A DNA stretch of 64,000 nucleotides from Robertmurraya massiliosenegalensis JC6. Lineage in GTDB: Bacteria; Bacillota; Bacilli; Bacillales; Cytobacillaceae. Position 1 is the stretch's first letter. Every line of letters begins with the position of its first letter. The position numbers were made by a program, and so were the translations under genes. Of the stretch, positions 1 to 8,180 are shown piece after piece. The notes beneath the pieces are model-generated. The model was not told the DNA's origin. It saw only the letters and a program-made list of their open reading frames with translations, and searched no databases. The stretch is taken from assembly GCF_000311725.1 (NCBI RefSeq), contig NZ_HE978511.1, forward strand, positions 325,498 to 389,497, in the 5' to 3' direction.

Positions 1-137
1 CCTTTCTCATTAATGCTTTTCTAATATGCTACTTTACTTATTAATAGGTATACACACATTATTTAAGTATAAACCCTATAAGGATTGAATACAATAGGAA
101 CCTAATACGGGACATATCTTATACCTGTCAAAACTAT

Positions 138-164
138 GAAAAAAAACTCCTACAAAATGTAGGA
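138..164 (-). terminator. Orphan intrinsic terminator
   Basis: On the minus strand a perfect 7-bp stem (TCCTACA/TGTAGGA, loop of three) is followed by G and eight T. The last gene upstream, korB, already has its own terminator at 459-487. This second one therefore closes either a non-coding transcript from the repeat-rich stretch between them or sits in the leader of the next operon outside the window. Confidence 0.6.
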
Positions 165-204
165 AGCTTCGGTTTGTCTCATTCGATCCAACCATCTCTC
201 ACCC

Positions 205-390
205 TTAAGCGGAATTTTTCCTGTTATCTCCTCAACGGAGTCTCTTTTAGGGAAAATAACGGAAGATTTTCCGCTTATGGAGGGCAAAATCGTTTATTTT
301 GGCATTTTTTGAGGGAATAGCAGGAATTTTTCCTGTTATTTCGGCTTTTTTCATGATGGTTAAGGTATTAAGCGGAATTTTTCCTGTTAT
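205..390. repeat. Cluster of short interspersed repeats
   Basis: The motif GGAATTTTTCCTGTTAT occurs three times in direct orientation: 205-227 and 368-390 (both preceded by TTAAGC) and 319-339 (preceded by AGCA). An inverted, diverged copy lies at 256-277, so 205-277 can fold into a ~22-bp stem with a ~28-nt loop. The rest of 1-458 holds no gene that I can support. The position, just after the end of the korAB operon, is typical of small non-coding repeats of Bacillus genomes; I do not recognise a named family. Confidence 0.7.
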
Positions 391-458
391 TTTTTCATAG
401 CGATACTCCTACCGTTATGCGAACATTAAGTCGAGGGAATTTTAATTCCTGGACAACG

Positions 459-487
459 AAAAAAAACAACCTCAATCATGAGGTTGT
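459..487 (-). terminator. korAB terminator
   Basis: A 9-bp stem (ACAACCTCA/TGAGGTTGT, loop ATCA on the plus strand) is followed on the minus strand by eight T. It lies 15 bases past the korB stop and ends the korAB operon. Confidence 0.9.
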
Positions 488-501
488 CGTAAAATCGTCT
501 A

Positions 502-1368
502 TTACATAAACTCTGAAACAAGCTTTTCAAAATGCGCTTCATCTAACTGAAGATCAGCTTGAGAAAGCGGAGTTTCTGAATAACCATTAAGAAGCTCTTG
601 ATAAGATGGACGTTCCGTATTTTGATAGATAAGTCCTGTCACTAATCCATTATGCTTCATCAGTGTTTGCATTGCTTCTTCACGGTTTGATGGATCATAG
701 TTTTCAACATCTGCTAGTTTTGTAAGGTTTTCTTTAAACCAATCATACGTGTTCACCTTATTATACGTAACACAAGGACTAAAGACATTAATTAAGGAAA
801 AACCTTTATGCTTGATTCCAGCTTCAATTAATGCTGTCAAATCTTTTAAATCTGTTGAGAAACTTTGTGCAACAAACGTAGCTCCAGCCGTTAACGCCAT
901 TTCCATAGGAGAAATAGGTTGTTCAACTGACCCTGATGGAGTTGATTTTGTTTTAAAACCAGCAGCCGATCTAGGAGAAGTTTGACCTTTAGTTAATCCA
1001 TAGATTTGATTATCCATTACAATATAAGTGATATCAACGTTACGGCGAATCGCATGAATGGTATGTCCCATTCCAATTGCAAAACCGTCTCCGTCACCAC
1101 CAGATGCAATAACCGTTAGATCACGATTGGCCATTTTTACCCCTTGGGCAATTGGTAGTGAGCGCCCGTGAATTCCATGAAACCCATATGAATTAATATA
1201 TCCTGAAATCCGCCCTGAACAACCGATTCCAGAGACGACGGCTAAGCTTTCGGGATCTAATCCAACATTTGCCGCCGCTCTTTGAATAGCCGCTTGAACC
1301 GAGAAATCTCCACAACCTGGACACCAGTTGGGCTTCACATTATTACGAAAATCTTTAAAAGTTGCCAT
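502..1368 (-). CDS. korB: 2-oxoacid:ferredoxin oxidoreductase, beta subunit
   Basis: 288 aa, the thiamine-diphosphate subunit of a 2-oxoglutarate/2-oxoacid:ferredoxin oxidoreductase, which oxidatively decarboxylates a 2-oxoacid to its acyl-CoA while reducing ferredoxin. Seen in the sequence: CPGCGD at residues 16-21, with further cysteines at 50 and 199 that match the family's [4Fe-4S] ligands. The ThDP/Mg site is GDGDG at 91-95 followed by MDNQIYGLT at 118-126. The ATG lies 2 nt after the korA stop, and its ribosome site AAGGAG is inside the last codons of korA, so the two are translationally coupled. Substrate preference (2-oxoglutarate rather than pyruvate) is inferred from the fused alpha/gamma partner and the Bacillus context. 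Confidence 0.93.
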   Translation of the reverse strand: MATFKDFRNNVKPNWCPGCGDFSVQAAIQRAAANVGLDPESLAVVSGIGCSGRISGYINSYGFHGIHGRSLPIAQGVKMANRDLTVIASGGDGDGFAIGMGHTIHAIRRNVDITYIVMDNQIYGLTKGQTSPRSAAGFKTKSTPSGSVEQPISPMEMALTAGATFVAQSFSTDLKDLTALIEAGIKHKGFSLINVFSPCVTYNKVNTYDWFKENLTKLADVENYDPSNREEAMQTLMKHNGLVTGLIYQNTERPSYQELLNGYSETPLSQADLQLDEAHFEKLVSEFM

Positions 1369-1370
1369 TT

Positions 1371-3104
1371 TTAGAACAGCTCCTTGCTTTTTGTATAAAT
1401 TTCATGTGGCAAGAATGGATTCCCGTCATATTTTAGGTGATTCTTCACTTTGTTAGCATGTCCGACGTTCATCTTAAGAATATTGGCTAGCTGACCTGTT
1501 GCATTGTTTTCAACAACAAGGACATTTTTAGCTGATTGAACAAGTGGTAACATTTCGTCAGTTGGAAATGGATGAATTAAACGAATTTGAGCATGATTCA
1601 CTTTTAAACCATCTTTCTCCAGACGAGTTATCGCTTCTTCAATAGCCCCACGTGTGGAATTAAAGCCGACGAGTAAAAGGTCTGGCTCTGCGTGAGGAGC
1701 GTTCTTATAAACAGGTGTATTAAATTTAATATGGTCAATCTTACGGAAACGCTTATCCATTTGAGCATTACGGTTAAGTGCAGATTCCGATGGTTTACCC
1801 GTTTCATCATGTTCTACCCCTGTAACATGGTGTATTCCATTTTTCATACCTGGGATCACACGTGGAGACACTCCATCCTCAGTCACTTCATAACGCTTAA
1901 AGTAGCCTTTATTTTCAATCTCTGGTAATTCGTCTTGCTGTAACTTTCCACGGCGAATTTCTACTTTACTATAATCAAGTGGTTCAACGGTTTGTTTACC
2001 GAGTGACAATTGTAAATCGGATAAAACAATAACCGGACACTGGTATTCTTCAGCTAAATTAAATGCTTCTGCTGTATCATAGAACGCTTCCTGTACTGTG
2101 CTTGGAGCCATTACGATCTTCGGAATTTCACCATGCGTTCCATAAATCATCGCCATTAAGTCTGATTGCTCCTGCTTCGTTGGAAGACCTGTTGATGGAC
2201 CGCCACGCTGAGTATCTACGATTACGAGCGGTTGTTCCGTTATCCCAGACAACCCGATTGCTTCCATTTTTAGCGAAAGCCCAGGACCTGCAGATGCTGT
2301 CAAGGCACGAACACCAGCATAGTTGGCTCCAATTGCCATTGTTGCAGCTGCGATTTCATCTTCTGTTTGAATAACCGTTCCACCAAGTGCAGGAAGCTTT
2401 TGAATTAAATATTCCATAATTTCTGACGCCGGAGTAATTGGGTATGCAGCCATAAAGCGACATCCACCAGCTAATGCTCCTAGCGCAATTGCATCGTTCC
2501 CAATCATGAATAGGCGTTTATTTCCATCCGCCTTTTCTAAATGCATAACCGCATTTTCAGCCAATTCGGCTTTCATGTGGTCAAAACCAGCCTTCACGGC
2601 ATCCATATTCTTATCAACAACTTGTTGACCTTTTTTACCAAAAATTTCTTGAACCACTTCTCTGAAAACATTAATATCTAAATCTAGTACAGCGCATGTT
2701 GCACCTACTGCTACCATGTTTTTCATTAAAGAAGTTCCAAGTTCTGTAGCAATCTCTGTGAATGGCACCGCATACAAAGTTGCATTGGTATCCTCTGGTT
2801 GTTTTGGACTAAATTTCGCATCAGCGATGATGATCCCATTGTCATGGAGTTCTTTGTAATTTAGATCCACTGTCTCTTGGTCAAACGCAACTAAAATGTC
2901 TAGATCATCTGAAATAGACCGAACCTGAGTTGTACTTACACGAATTTTATTATTCGTATGTCCACCTTTAATCCGTGATGAAAAGTGACGGTAGCCATAC
3001 AAGTAGTAGCCCAGACGATTTAGAGCAATCGAAAAAATCTCCCCCGTGCTTTCAATACCTTCCCCTTGTTGTCCGCCAACTTTCCAAGAAAGTTGATTGA
3101 TCAT
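1371..3104 (-). CDS. korA: 2-oxoacid:ferredoxin oxidoreductase, fused gamma-alpha subunit
   Basis: 577 aa, partner of KorB. Residues 1-190 are the gamma domain (GGQQGEGIESTGEIF at 10-24), which contacts CoA and acyl transfer. From about 200 comes the alpha pyrimidine-binding domain with YPITPASEIME at 221-231, and the C-terminal third is the transketolase-like C domain. The gamma-alpha fusion is the usual form in Bacillus and many actinobacteria. The start is ATG with GAAGGGG 8 nt upstream. The gene is preceded by 520 bases without a gene that hold the spoVS terminator and a possible cre site (3314-3327). Whether it works as a TCA bypass for 2-oxoglutarate dehydrogenase is inference. Confidence 0.93.
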   Translation of the reverse strand: MINQLSWKVGGQQGEGIESTGEIFSIALNRLGYYLYGYRHFSSRIKGGHTNNKIRVSTTQVRSISDDLDILVAFDQETVDLNYKELHDNGIIIADAKFSPKQPEDTNATLYAVPFTEIATELGTSLMKNMVAVGATCAVLDLDINVFREVVQEIFGKKGQQVVDKNMDAVKAGFDHMKAELAENAVMHLEKADGNKRLFMIGNDAIALGALAGGCRFMAAYPITPASEIMEYLIQKLPALGGTVIQTEDEIAAATMAIGANYAGVRALTASAGPGLSLKMEAIGLSGITEQPLVIVDTQRGGPSTGLPTKQEQSDLMAMIYGTHGEIPKIVMAPSTVQEAFYDTAEAFNLAEEYQCPVIVLSDLQLSLGKQTVEPLDYSKVEIRRGKLQQDELPEIENKGYFKRYEVTEDGVSPRVIPGMKNGIHHVTGVEHDETGKPSESALNRNAQMDKRFRKIDHIKFNTPVYKNAPHAEPDLLLVGFNSTRGAIEEAITRLEKDGLKVNHAQIRLIHPFPTDEMLPLVQSAKNVLVVENNATGQLANILKMNVGHANKVKNHLKYDGNPFLPHEIYTKSKELF

Positions 3105-3483
3105 GTCTTACACCCCTTCGGATACGTTAAGAAATATGTAAAAAACGTTATTTGTTTTCGATGAGTCCATTTCAAAATGAATGATTCCTATTAAGAATTG
3201 CTTGTTCTGAAGAAAAATTCAGCGAAACGCTTTCTTAATGAACCTCTAGACATTGTGAAATTTACTCAGTGTAAAGTACCGTTCAAATCCAATTTCTATT
3301 GGAAAAGTAGGGTACTAAACGCTTTCAATTCTAGACCTATGTTGTGAAAAAAGCAACCCTTTCCGCACAAATATTGACGAAAGTATGAATATTTTTTTAG
3401 TTTTCAAAACATAATAATTACTTACTCAATCATCGTACTTCACAAATGATTTATTGCTTCTCCAGCCTTTATTCTCCATTTCA
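3105..3483 (-). other. Non-coding stretch before korA
   Basis: AT-rich and without a convincing gene. An open frame of 72 codons at 3426-3644 overlaps the spoVS end and terminator and has no ribosome site. The only regulatory signal I can point to is the cre-like site at 3314-3327. No clear SigA promoter for korA was found. Confidence 0.5.
3314..3327. promoter_or_regulatory. Possible cre (CcpA) site
   Basis: ACTAAACGCTTTCA matches the catabolite-responsive element consensus TGWAANCGNTNWCA at 12 of 14 positions, with both mismatches at one end. It lies about 210 bases upstream of korA. CcpA control of korAB is inference. Confidence 0.3.
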
Positions 3484-3513
3484 AGAAAAAAGCCTGCTTG
3501 CTCAGCAAACAGG
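3484..3513 (-). terminator. spoVS terminator
   Basis: Minus-strand hairpin CCTGtTTGC-TGA-GCAAgCAGG followed by CTTTTTT, about 115 bases past the spoVS stop. It makes spoVS a single-gene unit relative to korAB. Confidence 0.75.
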
Positions 3514-3627
3514 TTGTAGTAATACGAGTGACGATCATTTTCGCACAAGTGCTCGCTCATCCCTATACAGCGATTCATCTTTGGAGCACGACGACTGTCA
3601 ACCATGCCCTCTAGCGTGTGCCAAAAC

Positions 3628-3888
3628 TTACCTTGGTTCAACAATTAACTTAATGGCAGTACGTTCTTCTCCATCAATCAGAATGTCTGTAAAAGCCGGG
3701 ATACAAATTAAATCAACTCCGCTAGGTGCCACAAATCCTCTTGCTATTGCTACTGCCTTTACGGCTTGATTCAATGCACCCGCACCTATGGCTTGGATTT
3801 CCGCAGCTCCTCTTTCCCGCAGAACTCCGGCAAGCGCACCAGCTACAGAATTAGGATTAGATTTTGCTGAAACTTTTAATATTTCCAT
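3628..3888 (-). CDS. spoVS: Stage V sporulation protein S
   Basis: 86 aa, full length, nearly identical in look to Bacillus SpoVS (begins MEILKVSAKSNPNSVAGALA). It is an Alba-like small protein that in B. subtilis affects septation and is needed for coat assembly and progress past stage V. The start is ATG with a very strong ribosome site (GAGGAGGAG, 7 nt spacing). A SigH-type promoter lies at 3965-3994, as expected for a gene switched on early in sporulation, and a terminator follows. It sits between ymdB and korA, whereas in B. subtilis tdh-kbl follow. Confidence 0.96.
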   Translation of the reverse strand: MEILKVSAKSNPNSVAGALAGVLRERGAAEIQAIGAGALNQAVKAVAIARGFVAPSGVDLICIPAFTDILIDGEERTAIKLIVEPR

Positions 3889-3964
3889 TCCTAGCTCCTC
3901 CTCGTTTACCCCTCCTGATGTTCATCTATTGAACAGGTCAGGTATATATGATTCCATTGCTACT

Positions 3965-3994
3965 ATATTCAAATGTTAAATCACATATTCCAGC
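3965..3994 (-). promoter_or_regulatory. SigH-type promoter of spoVS
   Basis: Minus strand: GCTGGAATA (3986-3994), 12-nt spacer, TTTGAATAT (3965-3973). Against the SigH consensus RnAGGAWWW-N11/12-RnnGAATWW there is one mismatch in each half. It lies 77 bases upstream of the spoVS start. Known: spoVS is SigH-dependent in B. subtilis. The promoter call itself is from sequence match. Confidence 0.6.
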
Positions 3995-4064
3995 TTGGAC
4001 AAAATAATGAAAAATTTGCTTCATCCATTGAAGAAGGAATTAACTCGGAGGACGCTGTATTCAA

Positions 4065-4862
4065 TTATGAGTAGAACGGATGATCCTCGTTGATTAAAAT
4101 ACGCTCAATTTTTTTAGCATAGCCCGTTTTATCATCCAACTGAATCAATACACCACTTAGTTGTGTTCTCCCTGTTTTCGGCACTTCAAAACGAACGGGT
4201 AAGCTTGTTAAAAATCTCTTTAAGACGACTTCTCGATCCATGCCAAGTATTCCATCATATGGACCTGTCATGCCCACGTCTGATATGTATGCTGTTCCTT
4301 TAGGTAAAATGCGATTATCAGCTGTCTGTACATGCGTATGAGTCCCAACGATAGCGGAAACTCTCCCATCCAAATACCAACCAATCGCTTGCTTTTCACT
4401 TGTTGCTTCACCATGAAAGTCAACAAAGATGAATGGAGTTCTCTCCTTGGCCTCAGCTACGAGCTCATCTGCTTTCGTAAATGGATCATCAATTGCTGGC
4501 ATAAATGTACGCCCTTGAAGGTTAATGACCGCAATTTCGATTTGATTCATTCTTAAATAAACAATCCCTTTTCCCGGATTATTCTCAGGAAAATTAGCAG
4601 GCCTAACGAGGTATTTAGCTTCTTCAATAAACTCGAAAATTTCACGATTATCCCAAGTATGATTCCCCATTGTAACTGCTTGAGTCCCTACTTCTAAAAA
4701 GCTGCGGTAGATTTTTTCAGTAATCCCTTTTCCACCTGCCGCATTCTCACCGTTAATGATTGTGACATGGGGACGATATTTTTCCTTTAGCTTTGGTACA
4801 TATTCCATAACCATATCTCGTCCCGGAGAACCTACTACATCACCAATAAATAATATATCCAT
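4065..4862 (-). CDS. ymdB: 2',3'-cyclic-nucleotide phosphodiesterase YmdB
   Basis: 265 aa, calcineurin-like metallophosphoesterase. In B. subtilis YmdB hydrolyses cyclic nucleotides, is needed for biofilm and nanotube formation, and affects RNA levels together with RNase Y. The metal ligands are visible: Asp in FIGDVVG, NGEN, GNHTWDN, DFHGEATSEKQA and GTHTHVQTAD. Two ATGs are possible, at 4868 and 4862. I take the second because AAAGGA is then about 10 nt upstream and the protein starts as in relatives (M-D-ILFIGDVVG). Downstream of rny, but a long hairpin between them (4912-4961) means only partial read-through. Confidence 0.93.
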   Translation of the reverse strand: MDILFIGDVVGSPGRDMVMEYVPKLKEKYRPHVTIINGENAAGGKGITEKIYRSFLEVGTQAVTMGNHTWDNREIFEFIEEAKYLVRPANFPENNPGKGIVYLRMNQIEIAVINLQGRTFMPAIDDPFTKADELVAEAKERTPFIFVDFHGEATSEKQAIGWYLDGRVSAIVGTHTHVQTADNRILPKGTAYISDVGMTGPYDGILGMDREVVLKRFLTSLPVRFEVPKTGRTQLSGVLIQLDDKTGYAKKIERILINEDHPFYS

Positions 4863-4911
4863 ATTCATTTAGTCCTTTCTCGAAGCCAACATTCTAATGG
4901 TTCATTATACC

Positions 4912-4961
4912 AAAAAAGCAAAATAAATAAAACGGTGCATCTGCACCGTTTTATTTATTTT
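4912..4961 (-). terminator. Terminator after rny
   Basis: Near-perfect 20-bp stem (4920-4939 with 4942-4961) that overlaps the last codons of rny, with a CGGTGCA core flanked by A/T pairs, followed on the minus strand by GCTTTTTT. The stem includes the rny stop codon. Confidence 0.85.
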
Positions 4962-6520
4962 GCATATTCAACAGCTCTTGTTTCGCGAATAACTGTTACT
5001 TTTATATGACCTGGATAATCGAGCTCAGCCTCAATTTTCTTGCGAATATCTCGCGCAAGACGATGAGATTCTAAGTCGTCAATTTGATCAGGTTTTACAA
5101 TAATACGAACTTCTCTCCCAGCTTGAATAGCGAATGACTTCTCAACCCCATCATAGGACTCAGAAATTTCTTCTAACTTTTCTAAGCGACGGATATAGTT
5201 CTCTAATGTTTCTCTTCTTGCTCCAGGTCTAGCTGCTGATAAAGCATCTGCAGCTGCTACAAGAACGGCAATGACAGATTGCGGCTCACTATCGCCATGA
5301 TGGGAAGCAATACTGTTAATAACCACTGGGTGCTCTTTATACTTCGTAGCAAGCTCTACCCCAATTTCGACGTGACTTCCTTCCACTTCATGGTCAATCG
5401 CTTTTCCAATATCATGGAGTAATCCAGCACGGCGAGCCAATGTTTCATCTTCACCAAGTTCTGCCGCAAGTAGTCCAGAAAGCTGAGCAACCTCAATAGA
5501 ATGTTTGAGTACATTTTGACCGTAGCTTGTACGGAACTTTAGACGACCAAGAATTTTAATTAAATCTGGGTGAAGTCCATGTACACCAACTTCAAAGGTT
5601 GTTTGTTCACCGATTTCACGGATATGTTCATCCACTTCGCGTCGAGCTTTATCAACCATCTCTTCAATACGCGCTGGATGAATTCGACCATCCTGAACAA
5701 GCTTTTCTAAAGCAAGTCTAGCTGTTTCTCTTCGAATTGGATCAAATCCAGATAAAATGACCGCTTCCGGAGTATCATCAATAATGAGGTCAATTCCAGT
5801 AAGGGTTTCGAGTGTCCGAATATTACGGCCCTCACGCCCAATGATGCGTCCTTTCATTTCATCATTTGGTAAGCTTACAACTGAAACCGTTGTTTCAGCT
5901 ACGTGGTCCGCTGCGCATCTTTGGATGGCCAGTGACAAGATTTCTTTTGCTTTCTTGTCCGCTTCCTCTTTTGCTCTATTCTCACTCTCTTTAACCATTA
6001 AAGCGACTTCGGTGGATAATTCATTATCCATTCGCTCTAAAATGATGGACTTCGCCTCATCACGCGTTAAGCCTGAGATGCGTTCAAGCTCAGATTGTTG
6101 CTTCTTTAAGATCTCGTCCACTTTGCTTTCCATCTCTTCAATATGCTGTTGTCTTTTGTTAAGAGAATCGTCCCTCTTTTCTAATAGTGATTCGCGTTTA
6201 TCTAACGACTCATCTTTTCGATCTAAGTTTTCCTCTTTTTGCATTAAACGATTTTCTTGTTTTTGCAACTCATTTCTTCGATCACGAATTTCACGTTCAG
6301 CTTCTGTTCGAAGCTTGTGAATTTCATCCTTTGCTTCTAGCAGAGCTTCCTTTTTTGTAGAGTCCGCATCACGCTTTGCATCCTCTAAAATTTGCTCCGC
6401 CGCATCTTTTGCACCTGCAATCTTTGCTTCAGCAACGGATTTACGAACAAAATAGCCAACAACTGCACCGACGAATAGGCCAAGCAAAATGGAGATGATT
6501 GTAACAACTAGATCCATCAT
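4955..6520 (-). CDS. rny: Ribonuclease Y
   Basis: 521 aa, membrane-anchored endoribonuclease that starts mRNA turnover in Firmicutes and forms part of the RNA degradosome-like network. Residues 5-25 form a single membrane segment, 30-200 a long coiled coil rich in K/E/R, then a KH domain ([17 protein letters not shown]), then an HD domain with HDIGK near residue 365 and a later HHGD. The length equals the family norm of about 520. The ribosome site AGGAGGTG stands 4 nt before the first ATG and 7 nt before a second in-frame ATG, so the start may be 6517. A strong SigA promoter is at 6655-6683. Confidence 0.97.
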   Translation of the reverse strand: MMDLVVTIISILLGLFVGAVVGYFVRKSVAEAKIAGAKDAAEQILEDAKRDADSTKKEALLEAKDEIHKLRTEAEREIRDRRNELQKQENRLMQKEENLDRKDESLDKRESLLEKRDDSLNKRQQHIEEMESKVDEILKKQQSELERISGLTRDEAKSIILERMDNELSTEVALMVKESENRAKEEADKKAKEILSLAIQRCAADHVAETTVSVVSLPNDEMKGRIIGREGRNIRTLETLTGIDLIIDDTPEAVILSGFDPIRRETARLALEKLVQDGRIHPARIEEMVDKARREVDEHIREIGEQTTFEVGVHGLHPDLIKILGRLKFRTSYGQNVLKHSIEVAQLSGLLAAELGEDETLARRAGLLHDIGKAIDHEVEGSHVEIGVELATKYKEHPVVINSIASHHGDSEPQSVIAVLVAAADALSAARPGARRETLENYIRRLEKLEEISESYDGVEKSFAIQAGREVRIIVKPDQIDDLESHRLARDIRKKIEAELDYPGHIKVTVIRETRAVEYAK

Positions 6521-6654
6521 TTCACCTCCTCTTGCTATGAACTTTTGTTTTTACGTTTCTAAACTGTCGGCATGTACATTGTCAAACATCAATATACAGC
6601 ACAAAGGCTTTTTCACGTTTTAATCATTATAAAAATTGTAAAATATACATATTA

Positions 6655-6683
6655 ATTGTAAAGGTGTGAATTTTTATTGTCAA
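6655..6683 (-). promoter_or_regulatory. SigA promoter of rny
   Basis: Minus strand TTGACA (6678-6683), 17-nt spacer, TACAAT (6655-6660), about 135 bases before the rny start. It is an 11/12 match to consensus. The remaining bases of the 361-base gap 6521-6881 hold only the recA terminator and the rny leader. Confidence 0.8.
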
Positions 6684-6784
6684 GTGCTTGTCTTGTCTGC
6701 TTTTTCCAGCGCAAATTGAGCGTGAAGATCTATAGGTTTTTCATAATATGAAAGTGCTCAACCAACTATAAAAAATCACATACA

Positions 6785-6814
6785 AAACAGCAAAGCGTAT
6801 CAGCTTTGCTGTTT
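6785..6814 (-). terminator. recA terminator
   Basis: Perfect 12-bp stem (AAACAGCAAAGC/GCTTTGCTGTTT) with a 6-nt loop. T-rich sequence follows on the minus strand after a few bases. Positioned about 70 bases past the recA stop. Confidence 0.75.
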
Positions 6815-6881
6815 CAGATAAATGGACACAAATCTGCCTATTGCATGCATCAATTTAATGCGTTCTTAGAAAAAATGGTTC

Positions 6882-7925
6882 TTAATCTACAAGATCAAAT
6901 GTTTCTTGATCTTCATCCTCACCTTCGATGACCTTAACACCATCTAAGCCATAGTGTTCACGGATCTTCTGCTGAATTTCAAGGCGAACTTCTGGATTCT
7001 CTTTTAAGAATAACTTCGCATTTTCTCGACCTTGGCCAAGGCGCTCATTGTTATAGGAATACCAAGAACCACTCTTTTGGACAATATCACTCTCAGAACC
7101 TAGGTCGATGATCTCTCCCTCTTTTGAGATTCCTTCTCCATACATAATATCCACTTCTGCCACACGGAACGGTGGAGCTACTTTGTTTTTCACGACTTTG
7201 ATCTTTGTCTTATTCCCAACCATGTCATTGCCTTGCTTTAATGATTCTGCACGACGAACTTCTAAACGGACAGAAGAATAGAATTTCAGAGCACGTCCTC
7301 CTGGTGTGACCTCAGGGTTACCAAACATGACCCCTACTTTTTCACGAATCTGGTTGATAAAGATGGCAATCGTTTTAGACTTATTGATGGCACCAGATAG
7401 CTTACGAAGAGCTTGAGACATTAGACGAGCTTGAAGACCTACGTGAGAGTCTCCCATTTCCCCTTCAATTTCCGCCTTCGGTACAAGGGCAGCAACAGAG
7501 TCAATAACAAGAATATCGACCGCTCCACTTCTTACAAGCGCTTCAGCTATTTCAAGTGCTTGCTCACCAGTATCAGGTTGTGACAAGAGCAATTCATCAA
7601 TATTAACCCCAAGCTTAGAAGCGTAAACCGGATCTAAAGCATGCTCCGCATCGATAAATGCAGCTTGTCCCCCTTCAGCCTGAACTTCTGCAATAGCGTG
7701 TAAGGCAACAGTTGTTTTACCTGAACTTTCAGGTCCATAAATTTCGATAATACGTCCACGAGGATATCCACCAATTCCAAGAGCTGCATCTAACGCTAAA
7801 GAGCCACTTGGAGAAGTTGAGATTTGACGATCTGTTTGTTCGCCCAATTTCATGATGGAACCTTTACCAAATTGTTTTTCTATTTGTTTCAACGCCATTT
7901 CTAAGGCCGCTTGACGATCACTCAC
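6882..7925 (-). CDS. recA: Recombinase RecA
   Basis: 347 aa, ATP-dependent strand-exchange protein of homologous recombination and co-protease for LexA self-cleavage. Walker A GPESSGKT is at residues 64-71. The conserved core is complete and the C-terminus is short and acidic ([14 protein letters not shown]). The start is GTG, fixed by AAGGAGG 8 nt upstream and by the family N-terminus MSDRQAAL. It has its own promoter (7982-8010) with a LexA box just upstream (8020-8033) and its own terminator, so it is monocistronic and SOS-regulated. Confidence 0.98.
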   Translation of the reverse strand: MSDRQAALEMALKQIEKQFGKGSIMKLGEQTDRQISTSPSGSLALDAALGIGGYPRGRIIEIYGPESSGKTTVALHAIAEVQAEGGQAAFIDAEHALDPVYASKLGVNIDELLLSQPDTGEQALEIAEALVRSGAVDILVIDSVAALVPKAEIEGEMGDSHVGLQARLMSQALRKLSGAINKSKTIAIFINQIREKVGVMFGNPEVTPGGRALKFYSSVRLEVRRAESLKQGNDMVGNKTKIKVVKNKVAPPFRVAEVDIMYGEGISKEGEIIDLGSESDIVQKSGSWYSYNNERLGQGRENAKLFLKENPEVRLEIQQKIREHYGLDGVKVIEGEDEDQETFDLVD

Positions 7926-7981
7926 TATAAATTCCTCCTTAATTCTACCAATCGGTTCATCTCTATTAAAAACCTATCTTT

Positions 7982-8010
7982 AATATAACTGTTTTCTACT
8001 CATTTGTCGA
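7982..8010 (-). promoter_or_regulatory. SigA promoter of recA
   Basis: Minus strand TCGACA (8005-8010), 17-nt spacer, TATATT (7982-7987), 57 bases before the GTG start. Confidence 0.75.
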
Positions 8011-8019
8011 GAAAAAAAT

Positions 8020-8033
8020 CGAACATTCATTCG
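8020..8033 (-). promoter_or_regulatory. LexA (SOS) box of recA
   Basis: Minus strand CGAATGAATGTTCG, one mismatch from the Gram-positive SOS consensus CGAACRNRYGTTYG, and of the same CGAAT...GTTCG form as the known B. subtilis recA box. It lies 9 bases upstream of the -35 element. Confidence 0.8.
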
Positions 8034-8140
8034 TTTTTTTTGACCGAAAACAAATCCCCAAAAAACAACTTTTACTAGGGGAAAAACAACATTTCAATCC
8101 GAATTGCATCTGAATTGAAATCATTTCCTCTAACTATCTG

Positions 8141-8180
8141 AAAATAAAAATCACAGGAGCGATTAGTTTCGCACCTGTGA
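8141..8180 (-). terminator. pgsA-cinA terminator
   Basis: Stem TCACAGG-t-GCGA / TCGC-t-CCTGTGA (8151-8180) followed on the minus strand by TTTTTATTTT. It overlaps the end of cinA and separates it from recA. Confidence 0.85.

Noticed and set aside
205-390. CRISPR array
   Set aside because: Repeats are irregularly spaced, one is inverted, and no cas genes are near.
3426-3644. 72-codon open frame overlapping the end of spoVS (minus strand)
   Set aside because: No ribosome site, overlaps spoVS and its terminator, and the protein has no recognisable features.
5757-6320. 187-codon open frame on the plus strand inside rny
   Set aside because: Antisense to a highly conserved gene; Ser-rich translation is the mirror of the coiled-coil codons of RNase Y.
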